This document shows, in pieces, positions 43,085-51,452 of a stretch of DNA of 64,000 bases. The position numbers and the translations under genes were made by a program. Below the pieces are notes generated by a model. That model saw only the letters and a list, made by a program, of their open reading frames with translations, had not been told where the DNA came from and did no database searches. This DNA is from Blautia sp. SC05B48 (lineage in GTDB: Bacteria; Bacillota; Clostridia; Lachnospirales; Lachnospiraceae), in assembly GCF_005848555.1 (NCBI RefSeq), contig NZ_CP040518.1, forward strand, positions 1,177,001-1,241,000, read 5' to 3'. The number at the start of each line of letters is the position of its first letter. Position 1 is the first letter of the stretch.

Positions 43085-44023
43085 TCAGCGTTCCGGAGAC
43101 TTTTTACTCTTGGCAGGTTTCTCCGTTTTTTCCTCCGGGATGGCAAATTCATCGGTCATAAATTCCTGCTCGCTTTTGCCAAGGTTGCGGTCTACCTGCT
43201 TGCCAATGGAATAGGCTGCACTCTTTACATCCTGGATAAAGGAGCGGAGTTCTTTCGGATCTTTCTGTCCGAATGCCTGCATCTGGCATACCTTGTCAAA
43301 GGAAAAACCGGAGACATCCACGCCGTATTTCTGTGCTGTCACATACGCCGCACAATAGGCCTGTGCCGATACCCCTGCCCGGCTGTAGCTTCCATCGTGA
43401 TGGTCAAGGGATGCACAGGCCAGCTCCCGGCTGATGGAATGGAACGTTGCATTTTCGCTCATGCCATTTCGGACATAGATCGTCCGCTTATTCGGGATGT
43501 ACTGTGCCTGTACCTTATCCGGCAGATTGTCTGCGATCTGAATCCGTACCTCGCTGTCGGTCAGCAGTGCTTCCATCAGCTGGTCCATCGGCTTTGGCTC
43601 TGCCTCTTCTGGCTACTTGGTACGGATCTGGCTGATGTCATAGGCTTTCTGGATGGAGTACCCCTGCTGGATGACACCGTCCTTTTCATATTCCTGTCCG
43701 ACAATGAAGTTGTATCCCTTGCTTCCGGTCTTGACTACCTTGCCTTCTTCCTTCCATTTTTCAAAGGTCTTGACCTGCCGGATCTCCGGATTCTGTGCAT
43801 AAAGCAGGAACAGGTTGTCTGTCCTCTGCGGCTTGCACTGTCCCATAAAATCAAGGAATCCTTTTAAGGAGTCCCCATTCTGGAAGACCTCCTGTGCCTT
43901 TCCATCGATCATACCCCAGATTTCTTCCCTCTCCTGCTTTTTCTGTGCGGCATATTCTTCTTTCGATAACCGCTGGGCGGACTGCTCCTGCGAGTCCTGC
44001 CCTAAAAATTTTGTCAGGTCCAT
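43085..44023 (-). pseudogene. LtrC/ArdC-like protein gene with an in-frame amber codon
   Basis: Two parts in one frame: 136 codons from the ATG at 44023, a TAG at 43613-43615, then PEEAEPKPMDQLMEALLTD and on to 43085. A single C-to-T change (CAG to TAG) explains it; the whole would be about 312 residues. The first part has the ssDNA-binding N-domain of LtrC/ArdC-like proteins (FQNGDSLKGFLDFMGQCKPQRTDNLFLLYAQNPE); the second has a metallopeptidase-like region in which HExxH is replaced (HSISRELACASL). Reinitiation at the ATG at 43588 could still make the second part. Either a true nonsense mutation or a sequencing error. Confidence 0.8.
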
Positions 44024-44026
44024 CTC

Positions 44027-44863
44027 CTACCTCGCTTTCACCTTTCGTTTCTTTCTTGCTTTCTTCTGCGTTTTCCTTGGTCCACGGTTCTTTTCCCGGC
44101 TCCGCTTCTGGGATTCCTCTGCTTTCTCCCGTTTGATGTTCTCCAGCTCCCGGCGGACACTGGGACGCTCCTGTTCCCTCTGCCCTGCATCAGTCCCTTT
44201 TTCCTGCCCGGTAGAAATATTTCTGCTGTGCAAGGAAGAGCCGGACAGATTCTCTTCCCCCTCTTCCTGCACCGGGATAAAATTTTCCGGTTCGGAAAAC
44301 TCCTTTTCGGGATGATTCTGGTTCTTTTCCTCTTCAGAAAAGTCCATGTCACCGACCTGGAATGCTTCGTCCAGATCGCTGATTTCAAACTGCACCTCGC
44401 CCTCCGGCATCTGCACAGTTTCCTGTACTGCTTCGGTTTCCGGTGCTTCCATTCCGGCGGTTACCTCATGGACAGCTTCCCCGACTTCGCTCCTTACAAA
44501 ATCAAGGTTCATCTTATCCATGACACGGTTGACTTTGGCTGCATCATCGGCAAAGACCATGACCTCGCTCATCTCCGGGTTCTTTTTATCCCGGATGATC
44601 ACATAGAGCAGTCCTCGTTTCCTGCCCTCACTGCAGAATTCACGCAGGCGGTCAGATGGCACAGTGAAGAACTTCAATGGCTTGTTCTCCTTTAACATCC
44701 GCACCATTCTGGTCTTGCCCCTCGTTTTCTTCTGGTCTTTTAATACGGCGGCAACAAATACCGCCAGATGCTTTGCCAGCGTACCCGAAAGCCTGAGCCC
44801 GTGGTCCACGCCGTCTAGGGAATACCGGACGATCTGGTCCGCCGCATCGCCTCCATAATTCAT
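44027..44863 (-). CDS. pcfB: PcfB-like protein (DUF3801)
   Basis: 278 residues from the ATG at 44863 (GCAGGTGAACAAC upstream). The N-terminal 150 (GGDAADQIVRYSLDGVDHGLRLSGTLAKHLAVFVAAVL, LKFFTVPSDRLREFC, RDKKNPEMSEVMVF) are PcfB/DUF3801, a partner of the coupling protein in pCF10-type transfer that helps dock the relaxosome. The C-terminal half is an acidic linker and a very basic end (KKARKKRKVKAR), probably DNA- or partner-binding. It overlaps nothing; 5 bp separate it from the relaxase. Confidence 0.8.
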   Translation of the reverse strand: MNYGGDAADQIVRYSLDGVDHGLRLSGTLAKHLAVFVAAVLKDQKKTRGKTRMVRMLKENKPLKFFTVPSDRLREFCSEGRKRGLLYVIIRDKKNPEMSEVMVFADDAAKVNRVMDKMNLDFVRSEVGEAVHEVTAGMEAPETEAVQETVQMPEGEVQFEISDLDEAFQVGDMDFSEEEKNQNHPEKEFSEPENFIPVQEEGEENLSGSSLHSRNISTGQEKGTDAGQREQERPSVRRELENIKREKAEESQKRSREKNRGPRKTQKKARKKRKVKAR

Positions 44864-44868
44864 GTTGT

Positions 44869-46158
44869 TCACCTGCTTTCTGTTCTCGGTTTTCTGTTTT
44901 TCTCCGTCTGTTCTTCTTCCTGTCTCTGGATCTGCTCTGCCAGACGCATCTTTTCTTCCATCTCCTGGGACTGCTGTTCGATCCGGATACAAATGCGGAT
45001 ATCCTTTCGAAGCGGCTTCAGTTCTTCGGTGATCTGACCGATCCTGACACTGTCCGGTTCGCTCCGGTAGAGCCGCTTCCGCTCTTTCGTGAGTGCCTGT
45101 ACCCTCTCTTCCAACGATGTGCGGTAGGCGAGTAGCTCTTCACGGCTAGTAATCTGATGCTTCTGTAGAAATTCCATCTGCTCGATCCTGGCATCCAGTT
45201 TTCGGATGTCTGCCCGGAGCACCGGGGAGATCCTTTTCGGCTTCTGCTTTAGTGCACCCATCTGGTACAGATAGGAATAGTACAGGGCCTGTATCCCTTT
45301 TAACTTCTTTTTCGGGAATCTGGAATCTCCTTCTTTTCCAGCAGGTATCCTGCTCTTGGGCTGCAAGATCCACTGCCGGATGCTCTCTTCCGAGTAATGC
45401 TTCCCAAGGCTCCGCAGACGGATATACCGTTCCATCCCCGGTGCTTTTAATGCAATGTACTTCCGGTTCAGCTTCCACTGGTATCCCCTCTGCTTCATCT
45501 GTTCCAGAAACTGTTTCCATGTGAAGCTCTCTGCCACAGCATCCCGGATGTCCAGACGGATCGAGGTTCTCCAGGTCGGCTTTCCGTCCTGTTCTGCCAT
45601 CCACTGTGCATAGGATTTCCCTTTGCCGTTTTTCGGTTCGATGACAGATAAGCCGTATTTCAGGCATAAGGCATCCGAAGCTTTCCGCACATCCTCATAG
45701 TAACTCCTGCTGTTGCTGTGGTACTTTTTCCCATCTTCCATGCTCACGGAATTAAACACGATGTGGTTGTGGTAATGCTCCGTATTCAGATGGGTGGTGA
45801 TGACTGCTTCGTATTTTCCCTGAAGGAGCCTTTCTGCCATTTCCATGCCGATCTGGTGAGCAAGCTCCGGGGTGACTTCCCCTTTGACAAAGCTCTGCAC
45901 CAGATGGTACCCCTGTACTCCGTCCATCTTGTGGTATCGTTTCTTCGTAGCTACCATATCTTGATAGGCAGTCTCACAGACGCAGCCGATGGCATCCTCA
46001 AAAACGGAACGCTCCGTCTTGTCCCGATTCATGGCGTAATCGATGGCTTCTTCCAGAGAGCCGGCACTCTGCCCTTTCTTGGTGGTCTTATCCTTGTTTC
46101 GGATGTACGTGATAGAATTGTCCAGACGGCTGACCGGGATGATACTGGTGTATGCCAT
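44869..46158 (-). CDS. relaxase, MobA/VirD2 type (MOBP)
   Basis: 429 residues. N-terminal nicking domain with YHLVQSFVKGEVTPELAHQIG and the metal-binding HLNTEHYHNHIVFNSV (three-His HUH motif, about residues 123-138); a catalytic Tyr likely lies in the first 45 residues (two Tyr). After 250 come helical, charged linkers and coiled coils (about 320-425). ATG at 46158 after GAGGAATGGTAGCCG. It nicks oriT and leads the strand into the recipient. mobC is directly upstream, a candidate oriT about 900 bp upstream. Confidence 0.9.
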   Translation of the reverse strand: MAYTSIIPVSRLDNSITYIRNKDKTTKKGQSAGSLEEAIDYAMNRDKTERSVFEDAIGCVCETAYQDMVATKKRYHKMDGVQGYHLVQSFVKGEVTPELAHQIGMEMAERLLQGKYEAVITTHLNTEHYHNHIVFNSVSMEDGKKYHSNSRSYYEDVRKASDALCLKYGLSVIEPKNGKGKSYAQWMAEQDGKPTWRTSIRLDIRDAVAESFTWKQFLEQMKQRGYQWKLNRKYIALKAPGMERYIRLRSLGKHYSEESIRQWILQPKSRIPAGKEGDSRFPKKKLKGIQALYYSYLYQMGALKQKPKRISPVLRADIRKLDARIEQMEFLQKHQITSREELLAYRTSLEERVQALTKERKRLYRSEPDSVRIGQITEELKPLRKDIRICIRIEQQSQEMEEKMRLAEQIQRQEEEQTEKNRKPRTESR

Positions 46159-46161
46159 CGG

Positions 46162-46470
46162 CTACCATTCCTCTTTGACCAGCCTCCATGTCTCTTTCGT
46201 CATGCGGAGCATTTCCCGGATACTCTCTTCCCCGGCCATCCCACAGCCGTTGGCTACATGGGCAAGCTGATTGGCGTTGTTGCACAGACCGGATATTTTC
46301 CGCAAAAGCTCCGTATGATGCTCACAGGGTCTTGCCCGGACTTCGCCACCCATGACAATGGAACGGATGTATTCCTCACGGGACAGGCCGCTTTTTTCTA
46401 CCTGCTCTTCCAGAAAACGCAGCTCTTTTGCATTGAGGCGGACTGGTATCACATGGTTCCTTTTTCTCAT
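46162..46470 (-). CDS. mobC: MobC-like relaxosome accessory protein
   Basis: 102 residues from the ATG at 46470 (GCAGGTGAAGAG upstream). An N-terminal ribbon-helix-helix (MRKRNHVIPVRLNAKELRFLEEQVEKSGLSREEYIRSIVMG) and a MobC-type C-terminus (LLRKISGLCNNANQLAHVANGCG). It binds near nic and helps the relaxase. 3 bp before the relaxase gene. The 30-bp-spaced AACCAGTCG repeats in the candidate oriT could be its sites. Confidence 0.85.
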   Translation of the reverse strand: MRKRNHVIPVRLNAKELRFLEEQVEKSGLSREEYIRSIVMGGEVRARPCEHHTELLRKISGLCNNANQLAHVANGCGMAGEESIREMLRMTKETWRLVKEEW

Positions 46471-46508
46471 CTCTTCACCTGCTTTCCAACGGGTTATTGG
46501 TTGCGTCA

Positions 46509-46589
46509 TTACATTTCACGATTTTTCCAGATCAGGAAACCTGCCAGGACGCCGATGGCTACCGCTGCAGCAATGATCTTTTTCTTCAT
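46509..46589 (-). CDS. 26-residue membrane peptide
   Basis: MKKKIIAAAVAIGVLAGFLI plus WKNREM: a basic start, one hydrophobic helix and a charged end. GGGGGTGAGG upstream of the ATG at 46589 makes translation plausible. It lies between the DUF3789 gene and mobC, in the same operon. Function unknown; single-helix peptides of this kind recur next to mobC in related elements. Confidence 0.6.
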   Translation of the reverse strand: MKKKIIAAAVAIGVLAGFLIWKNREM

Positions 46590-46596
46590 ATGGGCC

Positions 46597-46974
46597 TCAC
46601 CCCCTTTCCGATACCTGGCACAGCTCCATCGGGGCGAACATGATCCCTCTCTTTTCCATCTCTTTTGCGAATTCCAGGAGGTTCCATTTTTTCCCATCAA
46701 TCATAGCAGAATCGGCATCCAGATAGTGGCAGGTGGATACGTTCCGCTCTCCATTTGGGGCATTCTGCACAAGGCTTTCCCCGTCTGCCAGACGGAACAG
46801 TTCCTCTCCCTGGCTGTTTACAAAACAGATGCACACGCCGTGGTCAATGATCTCCTTTGGTTTCATCCGGCACCGCTCCAGTGCCTCATCCTCACGTTTT
46901 CCAGCTATGAAAAGACACATTGCAAAAACGCCCATTACTCCTCCGGTCATTGTGCCAAGTATAAATCCCAACAT
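46597..46974 (-). CDS. DUF3789 membrane protein with soluble tail
   Basis: 125 residues from the ATG at 46974 (AAAGGAGAACGAAAAA upstream). The N-terminal 30 (MLGFILGTMTGGVMGVFAMC) are a DUF3789-type membrane segment; the rest is a soluble domain (VNSQGEELFRLADGES, CHYLDADSAMIDGKKWNLLEFAKEMEKRG). It is the first gene of the mobilisation operon, directly next to the candidate oriT. Confidence 0.7.
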   Translation of the reverse strand: MLGFILGTMTGGVMGVFAMCLFIAGKREDEALERCRMKPKEIIDHGVCICFVNSQGEELFRLADGESLVQNAPNGERNVSTCHYLDADSAMIDGKKWNLLEFAKEMEKRGIMFAPMELCQVSERG

Positions 46975-47009
46975 TTTTTCGTTCTCCTTTCGTCTGTTTA
47001 CGGCTCGGT

Positions 47010-47110
47010 ATGGGGGATTGGGGTTCTCCCCAAAGTGCGTTTGGATATCCAAACGCTATGCTTGCAAAACCAGTCGCATCCGGTTTCGTCCCCTCTGAAC
47101 CAGTCGTTTT
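47010..47110. other. candidate origin of transfer (oriT)
   Basis: Between two minus-strand genes and just upstream of the mobilisation operon: a hairpin TTGGGG-TTCT-CCCCAA (47018-47033), a perfect 20-bp palindrome GCGTTTGGAT/ATCCAAACGC (47037-47056) and two direct repeats AACCAGTCG (47068-47076 and 47098-47106), starts 30 bp apart. Inverted repeats next to short direct repeats beside mobC and relaxase genes are the usual form of an oriT. The nic site cannot be told by eye. Confidence 0.6.
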
Positions 47111-47116
47111 TCTGAA

Positions 47117-47440
47117 TCATTCATTTTCCTTGATTTTGCTCAACCCATCCAGTGTGGTACAGATGATATGGAGTCTGTCAGCCATGCTGATCTCCGTGTT
47201 CATCGTCCCGGTGGTCTCTTTTCCGCAGACAACCACCATCCTGCACCGCCTTAATATCTGGTGGGACATTCTCCGCATGGCCTGCATATCCTCTGCATCC
47301 CCGTCATCAAGGAATGGGGAAAAGCTGTACTGCGGGCAGATCGGCACATATCCCAGTTCGTAGATCTTCCGGCAGTACCGCTGTACTTTGGTCTTTCCTT
47401 CTTCTGCAGAACAGCAGACATAAGCAAGTGCCTGTTCCAA
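47117..47440 (-). CDS. small conserved ICE protein (DUF7768/DUF4406-like)
   Basis: 107 residues from a TTG at 47440 (AAGGAG nine nt upstream); the ATG at 47449 is the alternative but abuts the Shine-Dalgarno. Sequence EQALAYVCCSAEEGKTKVQRY, YVPICPQYSFSPFLDDGDAEDMQAMRRMSHQILRRCRMVVVCGKE has the Rossmann-like look of nucleoside-deoxyribosyltransferase-related proteins. The frame upstream to 47671 overlaps the methyltransferase end and looks non-coding. Function unknown. Confidence 0.6.
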   Translation of the reverse strand: MEQALAYVCCSAEEGKTKVQRYCRKIYELGYVPICPQYSFSPFLDDGDAEDMQAMRRMSHQILRRCRMVVVCGKETTGTMNTEISMADRLHIICTTLDGLSKIKENE

Positions 47441-47588
47441 TACGACCATCTCCTTTCCTGGCCGGACAGGTTTCCTCTGCCCGGCGTTTTTCCAAAAAGA
47501 AACACCCACAAAGCATTCCGCTCTGTGGATGTCTTGTGGACATCTGGATTCTTTTCTTCTCTTTTTCAGATGTCTGCCAGACATCCGG
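47441..47588 (-). other. intergenic interval with three short hairpins
   Basis: GATGTC-TTGTG-GACATC and GATGTCT-GCC-AGACATC occur 25 bp apart, and a CCACA...TGTGG stem lies beside them. The arms of the two GATGTC hairpins can also pair with each other, so alternative folds are possible. No U-run. It may process or regulate the mRNA between the methyltransferase and the downstream gene. Confidence 0.35.
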
Positions 47589-48410
47589 TTACTGTGGTTC
47601 TTTATTCTCTGCTTCTGCCCCGGCTTCCAGTGCGATACGGACACGGTCGCTTCCCAGCTTATAATATGCATCCGTCACTTCGATGCCGACTGCCTGATAG
47701 CCCGACTCTGTCGCCGCAAGGATGGTCGTGCCAGCTCCGGCAAACGGGTCTAAGATCAGGCCGCCCGGCTCGCAGATCTGGATGACATCCTTCATCAGCT
47801 GGAGCGGCTTTTCTGTCACATGGATGCGGTTCTGGGGATTCCCATAACGGAACACACCCGGAAGACAGGACACCGGGCGGTTGATTGGCATCGGACCGTT
47901 GCTTCCCCACACGATGTATTCTGCCTGCTGGCGAAACCTGCCTTTTTGCGGACGGGAATTTCCTTTGTCCCAGACTGCAGTTCCTCTCCAGATCCAGCCT
48001 GCCCACTGAAGGGCATCGGTGATAGACGGGTACTGTCTCCAGTCAATAAAAAGGCAGATCGGAGCCCCTCTCTTGCAGGCTTTCCGCACATCGTACAGCC
48101 ATTCTGCCATCCAGTGGGTCCAGGAACGCTGATCCTTGTTATCCCCATCAAAGTCCGGAAGGGCATTCTCTGCTTTCATGCTACTATACTTCTGGTTGGT
48201 GGTGCGGTTGCGTTCATTCTGCTTGGTTCCCCCGGACGCATAGGGCGGATCGGTCACGACTGCATCAAAAATCCCCGGCTGGAATCCTTTTACCAGCTTT
48301 AAGGTATCCCCATGCAAGATACGCCAGTTCTCCCCTCCGGCAGACTCATCCGGCAGACAGTCCGGTTTTAAAAGATCTTCAAGTTTCAGGGTATTTCCCA
48401 TAGGCATCAT
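47589..48410 (-). CDS. DNA methyltransferase, N6-adenine/N4-cytosine type
   Basis: 273 residues. Catalytic motif IV VVTDPPYASG (about residue 55) comes before the SAM-binding motif I DPFAGAGTT (about 222), the beta-class order. A TEKPLQLMKDVIQ segment precedes motif I, as usual. No restriction enzyme gene is adjacent, so it is a solitary methylase, as is common on ICEs, probably protecting the transferred DNA. It lies in one operon with the toprim gene and metK, which makes its cofactor. Confidence 0.88.
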   Translation of the reverse strand: MMPMGNTLKLEDLLKPDCLPDESAGGENWRILHGDTLKLVKGFQPGIFDAVVTDPPYASGGTKQNERNRTTNQKYSSMKAENALPDFDGDNKDQRSWTHWMAEWLYDVRKACKRGAPICLFIDWRQYPSITDALQWAGWIWRGTAVWDKGNSRPQKGRFRQQAEYIVWGSNGPMPINRPVSCLPGVFRYGNPQNRIHVTEKPLQLMKDVIQICEPGGLILDPFAGAGTTILAATESGYQAVGIEVTDAYYKLGSDRVRIALEAGAEAENKEPQ

Positions 48411-48467
48411 CCTTCCTCTTGCTTATTTCCCAGATTTCTCTGGAAGTGCTTCTATCTATGGAACTGC

Positions 48468-49247
48468 TCATCGGCAGGTATCCTCTTTTTTTGGTACTTC
48501 TTTTCTCGGTGTTCTGCGCTGTTCACGGTGATCCGACAGTTCGGTTTCCACATATTCGCTGATGATTCCCAGTGCTTCATAATAATTGCCACTCTTGTGG
48601 ACACGGTCTGCCATCTCGTTGGCCTGTTCGGACATCCCGGCACATCTGAGCAATCTTGAGGCATCCCCAAGGATTGAGAAAATATTTCCGTCATGCCCTA
48701 AGAGCTTCAGCTTCGGACGGGACGGATTTGGTTTCGGCTGCTGTTCCTGCATCTCGTTTTCTGGTGCTTTCACCTGTATCTGGAAATCCGAGCCGGCACC
48801 GACATAGAAATGTAAGTATAATTCACCGCCGTCTACCTTGATCTCCCGTTGTTCCAGACTTTCTCCCCAGCCATCGCTGTACTGGCCTCTCAGATACTGC
48901 CCCACCACACGGTATTCCTCTGGTGTCAGATTCTCCCGGAGTGTCAAGTTTGCACAGCCATATAAAACACCATCCTGTTCTTTTACCGCCATTGTAATGC
49001 GTTCCACTTTTTCCATAATGTCCTTATTTCGGTCAAAATAATCAATCAGGTTGCATGGCTGGTTGTCAGGCATACCGAGCCGGTTGATCTCGTCAACCTT
49101 TTCTGCTATAGATGGCTGATACTGCACCAGGTCAGGTCCTTCCAATGGTTCCGCATCATCCAGATCCACAATATCTGAATAGTCCGGGATAAACTCTGCC
49201 ATCAGAGGGGACAGCATTTCCACTTCTATTTTTTCTTTGATAGGCAT
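48468..49247 (-). CDS. conserved ICE protein of unknown function
   Basis: 259 residues from the ATG at 49247 (TGATG overlap with the toprim gene stop, GGAAGTGAGG upstream). An acidic N-terminus (MAEFIPDYSDIVDLDDAEPLEGPDLVQYQP), a middle beta-rich region (VKEQDGVLYGCANLTLRENLTPEEYRVV, GELYLHFYVGAG) and a charged C-terminus. No family recognised. The setting between a primase-like and a methyltransferase gene suggests DNA processing or anti-restriction, but nothing in the sequence proves it. Confidence 0.65.
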   Translation of the reverse strand: MPIKEKIEVEMLSPLMAEFIPDYSDIVDLDDAEPLEGPDLVQYQPSIAEKVDEINRLGMPDNQPCNLIDYFDRNKDIMEKVERITMAVKEQDGVLYGCANLTLRENLTPEEYRVVGQYLRGQYSDGWGESLEQREIKVDGGELYLHFYVGAGSDFQIQVKAPENEMQEQQPKPNPSRPKLKLLGHDGNIFSILGDASRLLRCAGMSEQANEMADRVHKSGNYYEALGIISEYVETELSDHREQRRTPRKEVPKKEDTCR

Positions 49248-50212
49248 CACCTCACTTCCTTTCTCTGCCGTTTCTCCGGTGTTCGGGCAGCCATCTTTGC
49301 CATATCTGCCCAGTCTGCCCCTTCGATCTCCGGCAGGTTCTCGATGATCCGATAGCTTCCCTCGTAGGCTTTTCGGATATGTTCACACGCCCACCGTCCG
49401 GCAAAGTCATTGTCGGTACATACTTCAATCTCGGTAATCTCCGGGTGCTGGGACAGAAAATGTTCCAGTGCCTGCGGCTTTTTCATACTCCGCTGGCTCT
49501 GCCCTTCTTTTGGTGCACTGATCCCGCCAAGCTCCAGACGGTACTTATCCCGGCTTCCCTGTTCCAGTGTCATGTGCGCCAGCACATCCACACAGGCTTC
49601 ATAAACGGCAACCCGTCTGCATCCTGTTTGTGCCGGAACACAAAAAGCGTATGCCTTTTCGCTTCCAGCCTGTTCCATCTTAAAAGCCTTTCCGCTGGCA
49701 TCGTAAATCCCACGCAGGAAAGCATATCTTGCCACCTGATTTTCGTCCCGGCCTACGAACACAGCATTGTGATAGGGCAGGCTCTCATAGAGGATTCCCA
49801 GATGAACACACTGCTGTAAGACCTCTCCACTGATTCCGCGCTCTTTCAGATATCGGAACACCCTGCGGCAGTCCGGGCTGGCTGGCGGCAGGACAAACAG
49901 CTTTTTGGGCTTTGTCTCCACAGGCGGAGGGATGTAGGTGGGATACTCATCTTTCAGCATTTGCACTGCCTCCAGAAAGGAACACCCATCTACATGGATC
50001 AGGAAATTTAAGGCACTGGTTCCCCCGATATCTCTGGATTTCCAGTGCCACTGGCTGGTGAGCTCGTTGATTTTAAAGCTATCGTGGTCTGTCAGCTCCC
50101 ATTCATTTCTGACTGAAGATTTTTTCAGGCGGTTCGGCTGGTATTTCTTCAGGTACTCAATGGCGGTGATTTCCCTTGCCCGTTTGATCTCTTCTTCCGG
50201 AATCCACGGCAT
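49247..50212 (-). CDS. primase-like protein, DUF3991 and toprim
   Basis: 321 residues. N-terminal IPEEEIKRAREITAIEYLKKYQPNRLKK and a zinc-less CHC2-like part (WHWKSRDIGGTSALNFLIHVDGCSFLEAVQML), then DUF3991 (ERGISGEVLQQCVHLGILYES) and a toprim core with VAVYEACVDVLAHMTL and the metal-binding EIEVCTDNDFAGRWACEHI. Such proteins prime the second strand after conjugal transfer. The start overlaps the metK stop (TAATG). Confidence 0.82.
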   Translation of the reverse strand: MPWIPEEEIKRAREITAIEYLKKYQPNRLKKSSVRNEWELTDHDSFKINELTSQWHWKSRDIGGTSALNFLIHVDGCSFLEAVQMLKDEYPTYIPPPVETKPKKLFVLPPASPDCRRVFRYLKERGISGEVLQQCVHLGILYESLPYHNAVFVGRDENQVARYAFLRGIYDASGKAFKMEQAGSEKAYAFCVPAQTGCRRVAVYEACVDVLAHMTLEQGSRDKYRLELGGISAPKEGQSQRSMKKPQALEHFLSQHPEITEIEVCTDNDFAGRWACEHIRKAYEGSYRIIENLPEIEGADWADMAKMAARTPEKRQRKEVR

Positions 50213-51372
50213 TACATCACGGTATCCCGGAGCTGCTCTGCCTTATCCGTTTTCTCCCACGGGAATTCCTTTCTTCCAAAATGCCCGAACACGGCACTCT
50301 GTCGGTAGATCGGCCGCTCCAGGTGCAGGGTGTCACTAATCTGGCTTGGGGTAAGCCCAAACACCAGAGGAATCGCAGCGGCGAGGCAGTCATCCGCACA
50401 AATCTTTCCGGTTCCAAAGGTATCCACCTGCACCATGACTGGCTGGGCAACTCCGATGGCATAGGCAAGGGATACCTGACATCGGCTGGCAAGTCCGGCA
50501 GCCACCATGTTTTTGGCGATGTAACGAGCCATATACGCCCCGGATCGGTCAACTTTGGAACAGTCCTTCCCGGAAAATGCACCGCCGCCATGCGGTACCA
50601 GACCACCGTAGGTATCCACCATCAGCTTCCTTCCGGTCAGTCCGGTGTCTGCATCCAGACCTCCGCACACAAATCTGCCCGATGGATTAATCAGGATCTT
50701 GGTATCCTCATCCGGCGGCAGCATGCGGAGTGCCGGGCGCAGCACTTTCTCCCGGATCTCATGCTCCAGCTTCCGAAGGGATTTTTCCTTTTCATGCTGA
50801 CAGGACACAACGACCGTATCCAGACGGACAGGTCTGTCATCTTCGTATTCCACGGTCACCTGTGCTTTTCCGTCCGGCAGGATTCCCATGATATATCCGC
50901 TTCTACGGCTTGCAGACAGTTCTCTTACAATGCGGTTCGCCAGAACCACTGGCATCGGCATAAGCTGCGGCGTATCATCGCAGGCGTATCCCACCATGAT
51001 TCCCTGATCCCCGGCTCCATTGGCAAGTCCGCTCTGAACAGAAACAGTTCCTGTCCTGCGTTCTCTGGAACGTTCCACTGCCCCGGCGATATCCGGACTC
51101 TGTTTGTGGATGAGGGCATCCATATGGATTCCATCTGCTTCATAGCCTGCACTCTCCAACACCTTTCTGACGATTTCAAACACCTGTGGCTCATATCGGC
51201 TGGTGATCTCTCCTGCCACAATGATGTTCCCTTTAGTAGCCAGCACTTCGCAGGCCACCTTGGAATTTTCGTCCTCTTTCAGACACGCATCCAGAATACT
51301 GTCTGCAATTAAGTCGCAGAGCTTATCCGGATGTCCTTCCGTTACGGATTCTGCTGTATAAAATCGTTTCAT
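50212..51372 (-). CDS. metK: S-adenosylmethionine synthetase
   Basis: 386 residues from the ATG at 51372 (AAAGGATGG upstream). The fold and motifs are complete: YTAESVTEGHPDKLCDLIADSILD (ATP and Mg site), GAGDQGIMVGYA, and GGGAFSGKDCSKVDRSGAYMARYIAKN. It makes SAM from methionine and ATP in the cytosol. The sequence is diverged from what I know of clostridial housekeeping MetK, so it is a mobile paralog. Two DNA methyltransferases lie on the same element, so an own SAM supply makes sense. A 445-bp repeat-rich leader lies upstream. Confidence 0.92.
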   Translation of the reverse strand: MKRFYTAESVTEGHPDKLCDLIADSILDACLKEDENSKVACEVLATKGNIIVAGEITSRYEPQVFEIVRKVLESAGYEADGIHMDALIHKQSPDIAGAVERSRERRTGTVSVQSGLANGAGDQGIMVGYACDDTPQLMPMPVVLANRIVRELSASRRSGYIMGILPDGKAQVTVEYEDDRPVRLDTVVVSCQHEKEKSLRKLEHEIREKVLRPALRMLPPDEDTKILINPSGRFVCGGLDADTGLTGRKLMVDTYGGLVPHGGGAFSGKDCSKVDRSGAYMARYIAKNMVAAGLASRCQVSLAYAIGVAQPVMVQVDTFGTGKICADDCLAAAIPLVFGLTPSQISDTLHLERPIYRQSAVFGHFGRKEFPWEKTDKAEQLRDTVM

Positions 51373-51452
51373 AATTATTACCATCCTTTCCAACGAGTCA
51401 AAACTCGCTGCTCGTTATAAACTAAATAGATCCAGCAGAAAGCACTCCTTTT

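Noticed and set aside
42809-43867. 352-codon plus-strand frame
   Set aside because: Antisense to the LtrC-like gene and its neighbour, which have good starts and known sequence; hydrophobic noise.
45718-47115. 465-codon plus-strand open frame opposite the relaxase and mobC genes
   Set aside because: It lies antisense to well-recognised genes, has no family signature and no ribosome binding site; it is a shadow of GC-skewed codon use.
50281-51312. 343-codon plus-strand frame opposite metK
   Set aside because: metK motifs are complete on the minus strand; the plus frame is a shadow.
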